In this document: in pieces, positions 36,101 to 47,140 of the stretch
How positions within the stretch are numbered: the first letter of the stretch is position 1
Layout: every line of letters begins with the position of its first letter
NCBI GenBank assembly: GCA_003342815.1
Contig: PTEX01000003.1
Coordinates: 6,799,430 to 6,863,429 of the forward strand
DNA from: Eudromia elegans
Lineage: Eukaryota; Chordata; Aves; Tinamiformes; Tinamidae
Direction of reading: 5' to 3'
Length of the DNA: 64,000 bases
Notes under the pieces: model-generated
What the model saw: the letters and a program-made list of their open reading frames with translations, nothing else
What the model was told of the DNA's origin: nothing
The model's database searches: none
Program-made: the position numbers and the translations under genes

Positions 36101-36549
36101 CCAGTTCTGGGCTCCCCAGTACAAGAGAGACATGAAACTATTGGAGAGATGATCAGGAGAGTGGAACATCTCTCTTATGAGGACAGACTGAGAGAGCTGG
36201 GCCTGTTTAGCCTGGAGAAGAGAAGACTGAGAGGAGATCTTATTTGTTAAGTGTCTTAAGGAGAGGTGTCAAGAGGATGGAGTCAAACCATTTTCAGTAG
36301 TGGCCAGCAACAGGACAAGAGGCAGCAGGCACAAACTGCAGCACAGAAAGTTCCACCTGAATTTGAAGCAAAACTTCTTGCCTGTGATGGAACAGTCTGA
36401 TCATAGAGGTTGTGGAGTCTCCTTCCCTGGAGACACTCTACATCTGCCTGGATGCCATCCTGTGCAACGTGCTCTGGGTGATCCTGCTTGTGTGGGCAGG
36501 CTGGACTAGATGGTCTCCAGAGGTCCCTCCAAGCTGTGATTCTGTGATT
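36101..36549 (+). mobile_element. CR1 LINE, 5'-truncated, diverged
   Basis: Starts at ccagttctgggctccccag, keeps gctgggcctgtttagcctgg and gaagagaagactgagagg, and ends gtgattctgtgatt. Several internal deletions and frameshifts break ORF2, so it is older than the copies at 7 and 23 kb. Confidence 0.92.
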
Positions 36550-38480
36550 AGGAAAACCTGGAGCTTGCTAGGGTTCCTCCTCCCCTTTTGAGGCAGCATT
36601 TCTCCAGAGCAGGCCCCTCCTGGAGCCCTCCATGGCCAGAACTGGTAGAGATAGTCTGAACATCTGAGCACAGGTGGCTGTTTACCCTCTGCCCTCTGCG
36701 AAGGCTCCTAGATGTGTCCCTCTTCTCCAGTCCTTTTACACCAGACATACGTCCAAAAAGCTTCCAAACAGTTTTTTTCAGCGCCATCTTTTTAAAAAAG
36801 TTACTGTATTGTACCAACTCCAGGAGGTTTAATAAAAACCAGGGCCTCTCTCTGCTTGGGGCTCTAGCAGGATCACTGCTTTAAAGAGCCTTATTGCAAG
36901 AGGAGACGGTGCCTGGGAGCTGGCTGTGTTATCTGAGAGAGTAACCAGAGCAACGGGAGGCCGACGTTTGATCAGGCCGGTCTCCTCCTCTCCGCCCGTG
37001 CTTTGCTCTGCTCTTACAGGGTCACAGGGCTTCGGTTCCAACCTGGCGCGGCAGGGGAGAGCTTGCAGGGGAATCTGCCCTTGGTGCCTGTTGCCCAGGT
37101 ACACAAGGCGAAGGGAGGAAAACACAGCTTAGGTCTTTCACCATTGTATGTGCGTCATAAAATGTACATCTTGTACGTCTTGCACACATTCGTTGTCCCT
37201 CATTAAAACTTCCTATCTCATTTGCTGGCAGGGGTCTTCTCAGGGTGCGTGGTGCCATGAGGGGGCCCAGCTAAGATGCTGCTTTCATCCGATGCAGATG
37301 CCCGTGGTTTCTGCCCAGCACCAGGGTGGAAGGCAGTCTGCTGCCATCTCTCCTCTGCTGGATGCCTCTTCCCCCAAGCCACGTGCTGAGCGGCTGGTCC
37401 TGCCCTCTCTGGCCTGCCGGCGCTTCCTCATCACACAACATGGGAAGCTGTTAGTGGTCTGCGTGGCTGTAGAGCTCATGCAGAGCCTCCCTGCTCACCC
37501 CGGTGTGTCCTCGTCAGAACTAATTGTGGGTGTCCAGAAGGTCTCGGGACTTGCTCCTTCAGGGCAAACCAGGGTCTCTGTATGCCAGGTTCGTGCCCTA
37601 AAATACTTCATCTCTGGAAAAGGAAGAAAACACAACAGAGAAGGAAGAGGGCACGATATCCGAGCAAAAGACCAAGCTGATGAAAGATTATTGTGTTATT
37701 CACTAAGTGCATCTCCAGGATGAGTAACAGAGGGAGTGTGGGAGTAGAGCTTACAGTTGCGTTAGGTACAGTTACAAAATATTTATACATTAATTTTAAT
37801 CTCCATTTTTTGGCATTTGTTCACTATATTTGGGACAGGACTCAGACTAGCTACTATTTTTGAATGGGAATCTCTTCATAGATTTCCACTGATGACAAGG
37901 GGACATGATTGCGTTTGTGTGTGTATGCACCTCCTCCAAATCTGGAGTTCCCATGATCTGAAGCAGTTCTCTGTACAGATTTTGCCCCCTAACTGGCTTT
38001 AAGCCTCCACTGCTTAAGGACAAAGACAGGAAATTCCCAAGCTGCAGCCAGCATTACAAATAATCTTTTTGGTGGCACTTGGGATACTTGCCTGGTGCAA
38101 TATCCATTGGAGAAGCCTGCGGAGATCCCAGTTCTTTTCTGACATGGTGGTAACTCTGTCTCCAAACTCCTGGAGCACTCATAGGATGCCAATTGCTAAA
38201 TATACAGGACCCGAAAGGAGCTTAAGAAGAGCAGTTCAGCTCCAGGATCTGGAGTGTAAAGATAATGAGAATTAAGTAGCTGGTGCCAAGGGCATCTCTC
38301 TTCTAAAGTACCCTACATGGGCACACAAAGTTTCAACTTCTTGCATCGCTTACACCTCCTTAGTTTTTCATTCCAGTGCATGCTCTTTATTCAAGTAGTC
38401 ATCAAGCAGAGTGTGCCAGAGGGCCTGGTGGCTATAAGAACTACCATATATTTCAAAGTGGGTGCTCAAATCCTTTGGTC
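36550..38480. other. Intergenic, no gene seen
   Basis: GC-neutral unique sequence. The plus-strand frame at 37148-37723 (191 codons) is the longest but shows no domain or promoter context. Confidence 0.55.
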
Positions 38481-38512
38481 AAGAACCGAGGAGGAGGAGG
38501 AGGAAGAAGCCT
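38481..38512 (+). repeat. (GAG)n-rich short repeat
   Basis: Run of gaggaggaggaggaagaag triplets. Confidence 0.7.
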
Positions 38513-41500
38513 ACGAAACAAAACTGCTGTAGTTTGATCCTCCACGATCGTCTTCCACCTCCTCCCCCACTGCAGCAGTGGGAACTTTACACTGTCATAC
38601 AAAATTAAACTTCCACTTTATTCTCCAATCAATCTCTCCCTCCACAATATGATCCCAGGGTTTAATCAGATTATGATCCTCCATATCACACCGTAACAAA
38701 TGGTCCCAGCTGCCAAGGAAAGCAGTTTAATGAGATACCGCGTTGATTATAAAATGAAACACGGAGCAGATAATTCGAACAAAGGAATCGTTTGCTCAGT
38801 GCCATCCGCGGAACGTGGGGCCCAGGCTGCAAGGAAACCCTCGCATAACCTAACAGCATGCCCTGGAGAGCCCATGGGTCCTGCAGGAGGAAAAACCCCA
38901 CCCTCCTGCGAGAGCTTTGATAGGGAACTCTGTTTTGTCAGGCTGGGAGGTGGGATGCTACCTTGGAGATACTCACACAACATTTGCTGGTTGGGAGGGA
39001 ACTGAGCGCAAACTACGGGAAATGCAGTTTGTCTTTGTTCAGATGTTATTAGATCTAATCTGAGCATAATAGCCCAAGATGTATCTCATGGCAAATCACT
39101 GCCATTGTTTGTTAATCCAAATGCAATCAGACACTTTTTTTTTGGTCTTCCTGCCTCGATAAGAACAACCCTCCCCCCTCAGAATTGTTACCATAATGTA
39201 ATTCCCTCCCAGCGGCTAATGGCATTCATAAATTACGCTCAAGACCCATTGTTCTTCTAATCCTTTTTGCTGCTATTAGCTCTGGTCACTGATCTGTTGC
39301 CACTCCAGTCTATGGTATTTTAATGACCCAGCTAGAAAACAGCCAAACTCCTCAGCTTGGTTCTAAAAAGCCAAATTTGTATTATAAGGAAGGATGGTCG
39401 ACTTGAGGAGTTGAAGTACTAGGGAATTGTAGTTCCAAAATGGCTGTTAACTGAGGAATGCAAAAAGGACGCTCATAAAAATCCCTGGTTCTGTCTTGAG
39501 TTCAGATCTTAAGGAGATGATGAATCAGTTGCCTCCCATCTGTGGGAATATGGTTCACTTTTTAGAGATAACTGGAACAGAGAATGTCTTTCAACCAGCC
39601 TAACCTGATCTGCTAAAGGAAATCACTGACTACCGCTGATCCTCCATTGAAGCTGCATTTTTTTTAATGGGAGTTGAACCTGTGATGTTCTTTGCTCTTC
39701 AGCACCTGGCCACATCAATTAATACTACATGGGTGAAATGCCATTACAGGAGATACTGATGGGATCTCATCTGGGTCACTGCACACAATCCGGGTTATTT
39801 ATGCTCAGATGAAATACAGTTGGGAAAGGTGCAGAGCGGGGATGGAACAGAGATATCACCCCTTTTGCCGTGTTTGATCATGCACAGCTAAAGCCAAGGG
39901 AGCTTATGATTATCATTGCAACGGCTGCACAGGCAGCAAACCTCACGGAGGGAAAGCAGCAACTTGAGTCTATACTGGTAGAAAACCAGGTGATGATGGC
40001 TGAAAATGCTGAAGGTTCAAAGAAAGTTCCCAATTGTCTGTGCAGGTCTGAAACAGTCTGTCTGCCAGAGGAGCCGGGGGAAAGGATCCAACTGCCTTTA
40101 CTCTCGGTTCACTTGGGGAATGGATCAGCAAAGGGACTGATGAGTGATGAAATCCCTCCCAGTCCCCCTGTGCTCTTACCGTCTCAAATGGAAGGCACAG
40201 CTTGTTTCTTTTTTAAGATCTTTTCTGCTAGGATTTTTCTTTTTTTCATGTGCTGTGTTTACTTTTCAGTTCAGCACTAGCTTAGAACTGGAATTTCGTA
40301 AAATCTCTTTGGCACTAATTGAATTAATAAAATTCCTTCCCTGCGAAGTGTGATCCAGCCCTCTTCCATTACAATGTATGTCAATGTGCTCCTCAGGCAG
40401 GTCCATCAGTGTCGGTGACAAGAAAGGAACACGACCTGCCCTGTGCTGCTGGGATGTGGTGCAGCTGCAGAGGGCCCTAAAGCAGCTCGCAAATGTAGCA
40501 GAAGGGTTTGGCTGTTGGGTAACATTTGTTACTCAGCAAATACTCTCTGTCTCCTCCAAGGTGACAGCAAAAAAGTGATAGGCCACGTGCCTGGATCGTG
40601 CTGTGAAGGTCCCTGCATGCAAAGCAGTGCTCGGCCAGGCCGAAGGGGGATGGATTCAAGCCTCTCGCAGGTATGTGCACTTGGGGCAAGTTTCTCCCAG
40701 CTATTTGATTCCGTGTAAGGCTTCTCTAAGAAAAGAAACAAAAAGGTGCTCAGCTTTTTGATCCAGAAGGCTTTACCTTGCACGAGTTGCAGTTGGGCAG
40801 CTGGTAATCACCACTGCCCAGGGGAGCCTGAGAATATGCCCATCGTTCTTCTAATTACTACAAAGCCTTTCAATCTGATTAATTCTTTCCTTGATGTATT
40901 TCCTTGTAATTTCTGTTTGTGAGGTTGCTAAGGGTAAATTAGAGACTCCTTCCTGTGGAAAAGATATTCTTTGTTCTCTGAACCGCCCTGGTGTCTGTTA
41001 GGATCTGTGCATCCCTCTTAACCCATGCAGGAGATGCAGGAGATGTTGGCCAGGCCAGGCCTAATATCCTCCTGTGCAAATCTTGTCCTTTCATTCTGAC
41101 CAAAGATGCTTCCTTGAGCAGAACTGATAGATACTTATATCACGAGAGCTTTTTGCGTTTATTTGTGATGCAAGAGCCTAAAATGTATTTACTACCTGGA
41201 GCTGTAAAATTTTCTTTGAGACTGCACATCTTCCTCAAAGCAGAGAAGTCAGACCCCAAAGAGACCAAGGGCAGCACACACATCCTGTTGTGATGCAGGG
41301 AATTGCACACACGGGCGGCAGAGGTTGCATAGGACAAGTGGGATCTCTCACTGTGTTGACAGTATTGGGTCAGCCTCACGAGGCATTGTAAGGGTGTCAG
41401 ATGAGAGTCCTTTAAAAAAAAAAGCATTTTCCTTAAAGATGGTGATATTAGCAATGGTAGAGATGCAAACAATCTGGTGCAGGGAAGAGAATTCCCCTGT

Positions 41501-42239
41501 TACTATATCCATCTAATGCTGTCTGTATCCCAGGTTACCCAGAGGGGCAAGACTGCTCCTCCTGGGAATACGGTCTAATGCGTTATTGCTAGGCATCAAA
41601 TCTTACTGGAGGTGGAGCACGACGGAGAGGTAGATGAAATCTTTAAACCTGCAATGGACTCACTAAAGGAAAGGATACGTGTAGTGGGAACTCATCATTC
41701 CTACACAAGCAGGAAAAAAATGTGTTAAGGAAGAGTCTCTCAGCGGGTAGGAGTGGGGCCAGAGATAGAGCTGCACAGTCAGACACACGTGAAGGTCGTG
41801 GCCACATTGCCTCCTCAGCAGCCCTGGAGCTCTGGAACAGCACAGATACGTGATACACTCTGAAAGAGCAGCACAGTGGCTGTTCCTGAATGCTCCCTCA
41901 TTCCCAACCCTCACCAGCTCTTGGCTTGTCTCCCCAAAGAAGGCTGCCAGGAATTGCAACCAGCCCATCTTCTGCTGCAGCAAACAATAAATCCATCGTC
42001 TGACTCTTGGAGCGGTTCCCAGAGTTTAAAGACTTTCTACCTGAGTCTTGCTATTTATTAGAAAGCTCTCTCTTGGCCTCTTGACTTCTCTCCTTTGTTG
42101 GCAATAGAATTTACCATTAAATTAATCGAGTTAATTTGCCCGTCATTCAGTTCAATGAAAATGCACAGGACACTGATTTCAAGAGCAAGTAACATACTGG
42201 ATCTGTGCTCACCTATGTGAGAGAGAGAAAGACAGAGAT
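38513..42239. other. Intergenic with a possible conserved noncoding stretch
   Basis: 38600-39350 is complex, repeat-free, AT-rich sequence (for example ggctaatggcattcataaat, agctctggtcactgatctg) of the type often seen in conserved elements, but this cannot be tested here. A plus-strand frame at 39870-40280 starts with a moderately protein-like segment but has a poor donor and no family match. Confidence 0.35.
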
Positions 42240-42252
42240 TGCCCTCTAGTGA
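42240..42252 (-). promoter_or_regulatory. Candidate CTCF-like site
   Basis: TGCCCTCTAGTGA matches the reverse-oriented CTCF core TGCC(C/A)(C/T)CT(A/G)(G/C)TGG at 12 of 13 positions by eye. It lies about 4.7 kb beyond the MAB21L3 stop codon, a plausible boundary position. Confidence 0.25.
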
Positions 42253-44310
42253 CCTAAAAAACAGAAAAAGTAGAAATACTAGAACATCACTAGTTTTGTA
42301 GGGTTTTGCATCCTAATGGAGCATCAAAGTTCAGACTGAAGTTTTAATATGTGGAATAACGGCAGCTAGTCTGGTGAGGGGAATGAGAGTGCCCCATAGT
42401 TGCAAGGAGGCCCAGAGCAACCTCCATGAGCGATCACAAAAAGCACATTTAGTCCCAGATAAGGCTTTGGTGCACCAAAGCATTATGAGAAGAACATACA
42501 CACGCTGTGTAATTAGCAGCTAAGCTCTGAGGGCAACCTGAAAAACCCCCTCAGGTTACACTCAGCCTGAGCTCCCTAATCTTGTCTAAAGGCAGAAAGG
42601 GCCAAGAAAGTGCCTGCCAAATTCTCTTGTTGCTGCTGTTCACATCATTGTCTCAACAGGATTTCTGCAAAAACTCGCTGCATCCCATTTATAGTCTCAG
42701 GGATGAATTTTAATTCCTTTCTCTTTTGCATGTCTGTTGTTCCTGAGTGCTCTGTCTCAGCTACACACAATTCTTTTGGAATTGTTCACTCCTTCATGGC
42801 TTAAAATTGTGACAATAACGCAGGTAAGGAAGGAAAGCAAGATAAGAATTTAGAGGGAAGCAACAAGTCACAGCCAAGCATAAAGAAACAATGAAAGTCA
42901 GGATTCCTCTTCTTGCCTTGATTAAGTCTTCAAGAGACTTAGCAAGTGCTCATAAAGCCATAAAAAAGAGAAAATGGCCAGCACATTTCTGCCAGATGTT
43001 CTGAATAAAGATACAGCATTTGATTTCCTTTAGGAAAAAAGTGATATTTGCCAAGTCTTTCACTTTTTAAAAGAAAAAAATAAAATCGGAGAGAGCTTTT
43101 TCTGTGGCCAGCTTATTCTATATAACGCGACATGATACCCTTGTTGGAAGAAAATCTTGGGATAAAGGTATGCTTTTTAATCAGGCTAACAGTAAATATA
43201 ACAGTAAAAATCCTATTTGCAGAGAGTTCCCCATGCAAAGAGAAGCAACAGGTATATTAGGGAGGCAAAGCCATTTTTCAGAGACCTCCCGTAGAGCTCT
43301 CCCATCACCTACCTCCCCCACCCATGACCCAACTTACACCACATGATATAGAGAAGGGCACAGGATACCCCGCAACAAGTTCTGAGATTTCTTGTATTCA
43401 AACACCTTAACAAACAAATTAGTTCTTCCTTCAAAGCCTTTTCTCTCACCTTTATTAATGCTGTGTTCGTCTGGAGAGACAGTCAGGCACAGTTCTGTGC
43501 CTCTGTGCTCAGCAGCAAAGTAGCTACCGGGGCAGGTCTCAGTCATAGATGGTCACTGTATTTCCTGAAGTGGCCTGTGCTGGTTGATGCCCTCCCCTGT
43601 GTGTCAATGAGGAAGGAAAGAACAAACCAACTGGCCTTGCTCAAAGCCAGGGCTCTGATGACGGGCTCACTCGCTCCGCTGATTTGCCCCTGGCCGCTGA
43701 AGAGATGGCCACGCAGGCAGGGAGCAGCACCTCCCATCAGCTGAGGACACCGATGCTGAGCTGCTTTCAAGATGAGACACCACAGCTCAAACACCTCTGC
43801 CCCCAGCTACAGAGGGAGGGAAAATTGTCAAAAGGCTGTTAATTCAGTTAAATCACAAAACAGAGATGAAACAGGAGACGTTACTTCGTAGTCACAAAAG
43901 TCTGACTTTGCTTGGCAGATTGGCATTTCTTTGGTCTTTACGTGGAAGGTACCAAAAGAGCAGGGCCTCTGCTCACCAGAACCAAAAAGGCCGTGCTTGA
44001 TGTCATCAAGGAATTTCCACACATGCTCTGTCTGTAGAGCAGTTTGGAGCATAGAGTCATACCGAGAGAAGCTACATGTTCAAAATAGCTTCACAACGCA
44101 TGGTTGCTGATGTGGAAGAACAATTCAGAGGGTGTTCCCAGCTCCCAAGTAGATGTGTGGGTTTCATGGGGATCAGGAGGGTCAGGTCTGCACAGAGCAG
44201 GGTCTGACGCAGGAGACCAGTGAGAAAAGGGCCAAGTAATTGGTATCTGACTAATTGTAATATCTGTCTCTTGTTAATAAATTAAAAAGGAAGCCTCCTG
44301 CTATACCTAG
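42253..44310. other. Intergenic, AT-rich, no gene seen
   Basis: Unique sequence with A-rich runs near 43066-43085. No gene or repeat recognised. Confidence 0.6.
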
Positions 44311-44553
44311 GCAAAGGATGAGGAAGCAAAAATTATCTCTTTGAGCAAATGGTTGACACCTGAGGAATGGGAGAAGAAGATCCAGACCATCTTCTATAAA
44401 TGGGGATACCTACCAGCATCAGTGGAATTAATTCATGAAGAGCTTCATTTTGGCACTCAGAGAGATTTGTAGGTGCTGATAGCCAGGCTGAAAATGCATG
44501 TGGGCACATTCTGCTTTTATTTCCGGAGAATAACGCGTTTGTCAGACACTGTA
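44311..44553 (+). pseudogene. Protein-like stretch broken by one stop (possible decayed exon)
   Basis: After an acceptor-like cctcctgctatacctag the frame is open for 53 codons with a strongly protein-like composition (segments KWLTPEEWEKKIQ and WGYLPASVELIHEELHFG). It meets TAG at 44470-44472 and runs on for 27 codons to TGA. The TAG is followed by gtgctg, so a donor TAG|gtgctg could exist after the stop. I do not recognise the family. It may be a decayed exon, a remnant of a mobile element, or chance. Confidence 0.25.
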
Positions 44554-44556
44554 TGA

Positions 44557-45919
44557 GTCCAGCACTCGGTCACCTGCGGTTTCTTTCTAAAAAAGCGCGT
44601 AATTAACACCAATGCACATACTTATTTATGAACCTGAAAACCTAGATTACGCTATCTGAGAGCTCAAGATTTGCTGTATTTTTCGACTCACAGCAACAAA
44701 TTGTAGGAGACACAAAAGTAACTTGGGCTTGGAAAAAAACCCAAGCTGCAAGTGGTGAAGGAGAGAGGTAGCAACCACCCTCCCAACCTTCCCTAGCCAT
44801 CTGCTTTTCCTGTCTTGCAGTCCCTTTTCCCAGGTGAGAGAGTCTCGGTTTGGAGGGGTCCCTTTTCAGCTCCCTGCAGATGAGCTGTTGCAGCTCTTGT
44901 GGTGCAACATACCACATGTGAAATTGCACATCCATGGCCATCCAGTACAGGCATTTGCTGTCGCTTGTCACTGTCCTCCCACTTATGCAGCCTCCTGCTT
45001 TATACAGAGTTGCCACCAGCCTTGTGCACTAACCTCCAGTCCTCCCAAATATGCACTGGTACAGGCTCTTCTTCTACCATGGTGTAATCACTACAAGACA
45101 TTGGGGAATCCTCTCTTCTTGGGAGTGGTGAGAAGCAAGGTGCTCACCTTGGATGTTTAGAGTCAGCTACTTTTTGCAGAGTAATTGTGGATGAATGGGA
45201 GTTGTGAATAGGCATACCAGGCACGATCCTCAACCCTGCATATTATGCCAAATTGCAAACTCTGTTTGAGACTGAGGTTTTGTGTCCTCTCTGTTTTTCT
45301 TCTCAGGGTCACTTTGACCGAGGGTGCAATTCTCAACTTTGAAGAAATTCTCTGCACCCTTGATCTTTATGGACGCGTCTCACAGACTCTGGAGACTTAT
45401 TGTAGAAAATGAGCAGTAGCTCAACCCCAGTAGTCTCGTAAGAGCTTGTCAGAGGGAGTTCAGCCAGATCCTCCTGCATCAGGCTAATGAGCACTACAGA
45501 GCAGTCAAAGCAACTCAGTGAGACCCAGCACATGCACTGCAGACCCCAGATCCCTGTGTAGAACCCTGCACCTGTCTAAATTACTGTCTACTGTGAGCAG
45601 TGGGGAAGCACAGGCTGGACCCCAATGATGCAGAGTCCAGGCTCTGAGAAACAAAACCAGCACCCGTCACAGTGGACTGGAGTATGAGGCAGGGTCACTG
45701 CCTCAGGCGCTACTCCTGCTTGCAAAACTAAGCCACAAAGTGAAGAGCAAGGTAAAGATGTGGGGTTAGACCACAGCTTGACGCAAGGGGGAGATGCTCT
45801 GCCACAGATGGTCATCATGCAAGCCCTCGATTGCAGCAGCCCCATGGAGCGAGGGCTGCAAGTCCCAAATCTGCCATTTCCTTTAGGAATGGGTGTTACT
45901 TTCCTGGATGGGTGTAAGG
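44557..45919. other. Intergenic, no gene seen
   Basis: Unique sequence between the protein-like remnant and the A27 run. Short frames on both strands lack domains. Confidence 0.6.
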
Positions 45920-45946
45920 AAAAAAAAAAAAAAAAAAAAAAAAAAA
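45920..45946 (+). repeat. A27 homopolymer
   Basis: Twenty-seven consecutive A on the plus strand. It may be a decayed retroposon tail or, read on the minus strand, a U-rich element after the MAB21L3 poly(A) signal. Confidence 0.9.
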
Positions 45947-45949
45947 GCT

Positions 45950-46906
45950 CATTTTGACTTCATTTCACCGTTTTAATAACATTAAGAATGACATTCTTTA
46001 CACTCATTCTAGGAGTCTGTTCTTTCACTGTAACTTGTTTTCTTCTTAAATATTATATAAAAAATCACTGGAAGTTTTGAACCAAGAGCATTTGAAAAAT
46101 ATTCCCTCTCTATACAGCATCCCAAAACACCCATGGTAAAGACCTGCTTTTCTCCAGCCTGCTGGACGGAACCAGAGGTGCCAGTGAGATCGGCGCCGGC
46201 AAAGCCCGCCTGGCTGTATGGCCCCCACAGAAATGGCGAACATTAAGAAAACACTCTAAAGAAACTGGGGAAAAATGTGGAAGAGAGAAGAGTAGGGGAA
46301 ACAAAACAGAACAAAACAAAACAACTCTCCTTCCCTTTGAGCTAGTCAACACTTTATAGCATGGCTATCTTCGCGCTGGTGCTGGAACCCATCCGCTATA
46401 GATGGAAGAATCACAGATTATCTCTGGAAGAGCCTGGTAGCTTCAGTGCACCTCAGGAATGTTAGGCAGACTGGCCTAGTGAGGTAGGCAGGGAATTAAA
46501 CTCATTGTCCTTGCGAGAGAAGAGGGAGTGGTGAGAATATGTGTACCAGGTTACTCAACAGATAGGCAGGAACAGGAGGGAGACTCCTCTACATGGTGTT
46601 TCTGCTTACAAGCCACAGGGCTAGTGACAGAGGAAAAGGCAGGTGCCTCACTGATGTGGAAAGTTGGTTTGCACCAGTAGTAGCTTCCACGTCGGCTCTC
46701 ACTGTTGAAAGCAAATTGGATTGAGTGAGTTCTCCCATCAGTTTCCAGCACCCACTGCTGCCAGGTTGACTTCTCTTCATGCTGCATGTACCAAATGTCT
46801 CACCAAGCCAGCTGCAATGTCTCCTGGAAGGATGCAAGGAAGAACCACAGGTGGGGAGAGGAGGTGGGAAGAGGAGGTGGGGAAATAGGGGCACGGTTGG
46901 CCTGCC
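45950..46906 (-). other. MAB21L3: Probable MAB21L3 3' UTR
   Basis: The region following the stop codon on the minus strand shows no further reading frame resembling the family. The first poly(A)-signal variant met after the stop is ATTAAA at 45977-45972; no canonical AATAAA was seen between the stop and that point. This would give a 3' UTR of about 950 bases. The extent is inferred. Confidence 0.4.
45972..45977 (-). terminator. Candidate poly(A) signal ATTAAA
   Basis: Plus-strand TTTAAT reads ATTAAA on the minus strand. It is followed about 25 bases later by a T27 run on the same strand (45946-45920), which could act as a downstream U-rich element. The T run may instead be an unrelated homopolymer. 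Confidence 0.3.
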
Positions 46907-47140
46907 TTAGTCTAGGCAGATCATGGGGTTCTCCAAGAAGCCTGCCAGCTTGTTGGCCACCCGGTCCAGGTCGCTGGTGTTGGTGTATTTGAGCAGGTTG
47001 GTGTTCTTGACAAAGTAATGCTTGAGGAAGTGCTGGCTTACACACTTGTGCAGCTTCCGAACCAGCCTCAGGAAGGCTTCGCGAAAGCAGCTCCAGTCCT
47101 TGGTGTGTGGGTATTTTTCACACGTCCAGAATAGCACTGT
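46907..47140 (-). CDS. MAB21L3: MAB21L3 coding exon 6 (residues 287-363 and stop)
   Basis: Starts with ACAGTG after acceptor cctcttacag and ends with TAA at 46909-46907. Encodes [16 protein letters not shown], the most conserved Mab-21 C-terminal motif. The helical segment with [18 protein letters not shown] follows, then the C-terminus LENPMICLD. The exon is open from its acceptor to the stop with no lesions. The protein length and the position of this motif about 75 residues from the end agree with an unbroken family C-terminus. Confidence 0.97.
   Translation of the reverse strand, partial: TVLFWTCEKYPHTKDWSCFREAFLRLVRKLHKCVSQHFLKHYFVKNTNLLKYTNTSDLDRVANKLAGFLENPMICLD

Noticed and set aside
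37148..37723. 191-codon plus-strand frame
   Set aside because: No domain, no promoter or splice context, sequence looks random.
39870..40280. 136-codon plus-strand frame with a protein-like first half and acceptor-like upstream CAG
   Set aside because: The only donor nearby is CAG|gtctga, a poor site, and the second half is random-like; no family match.
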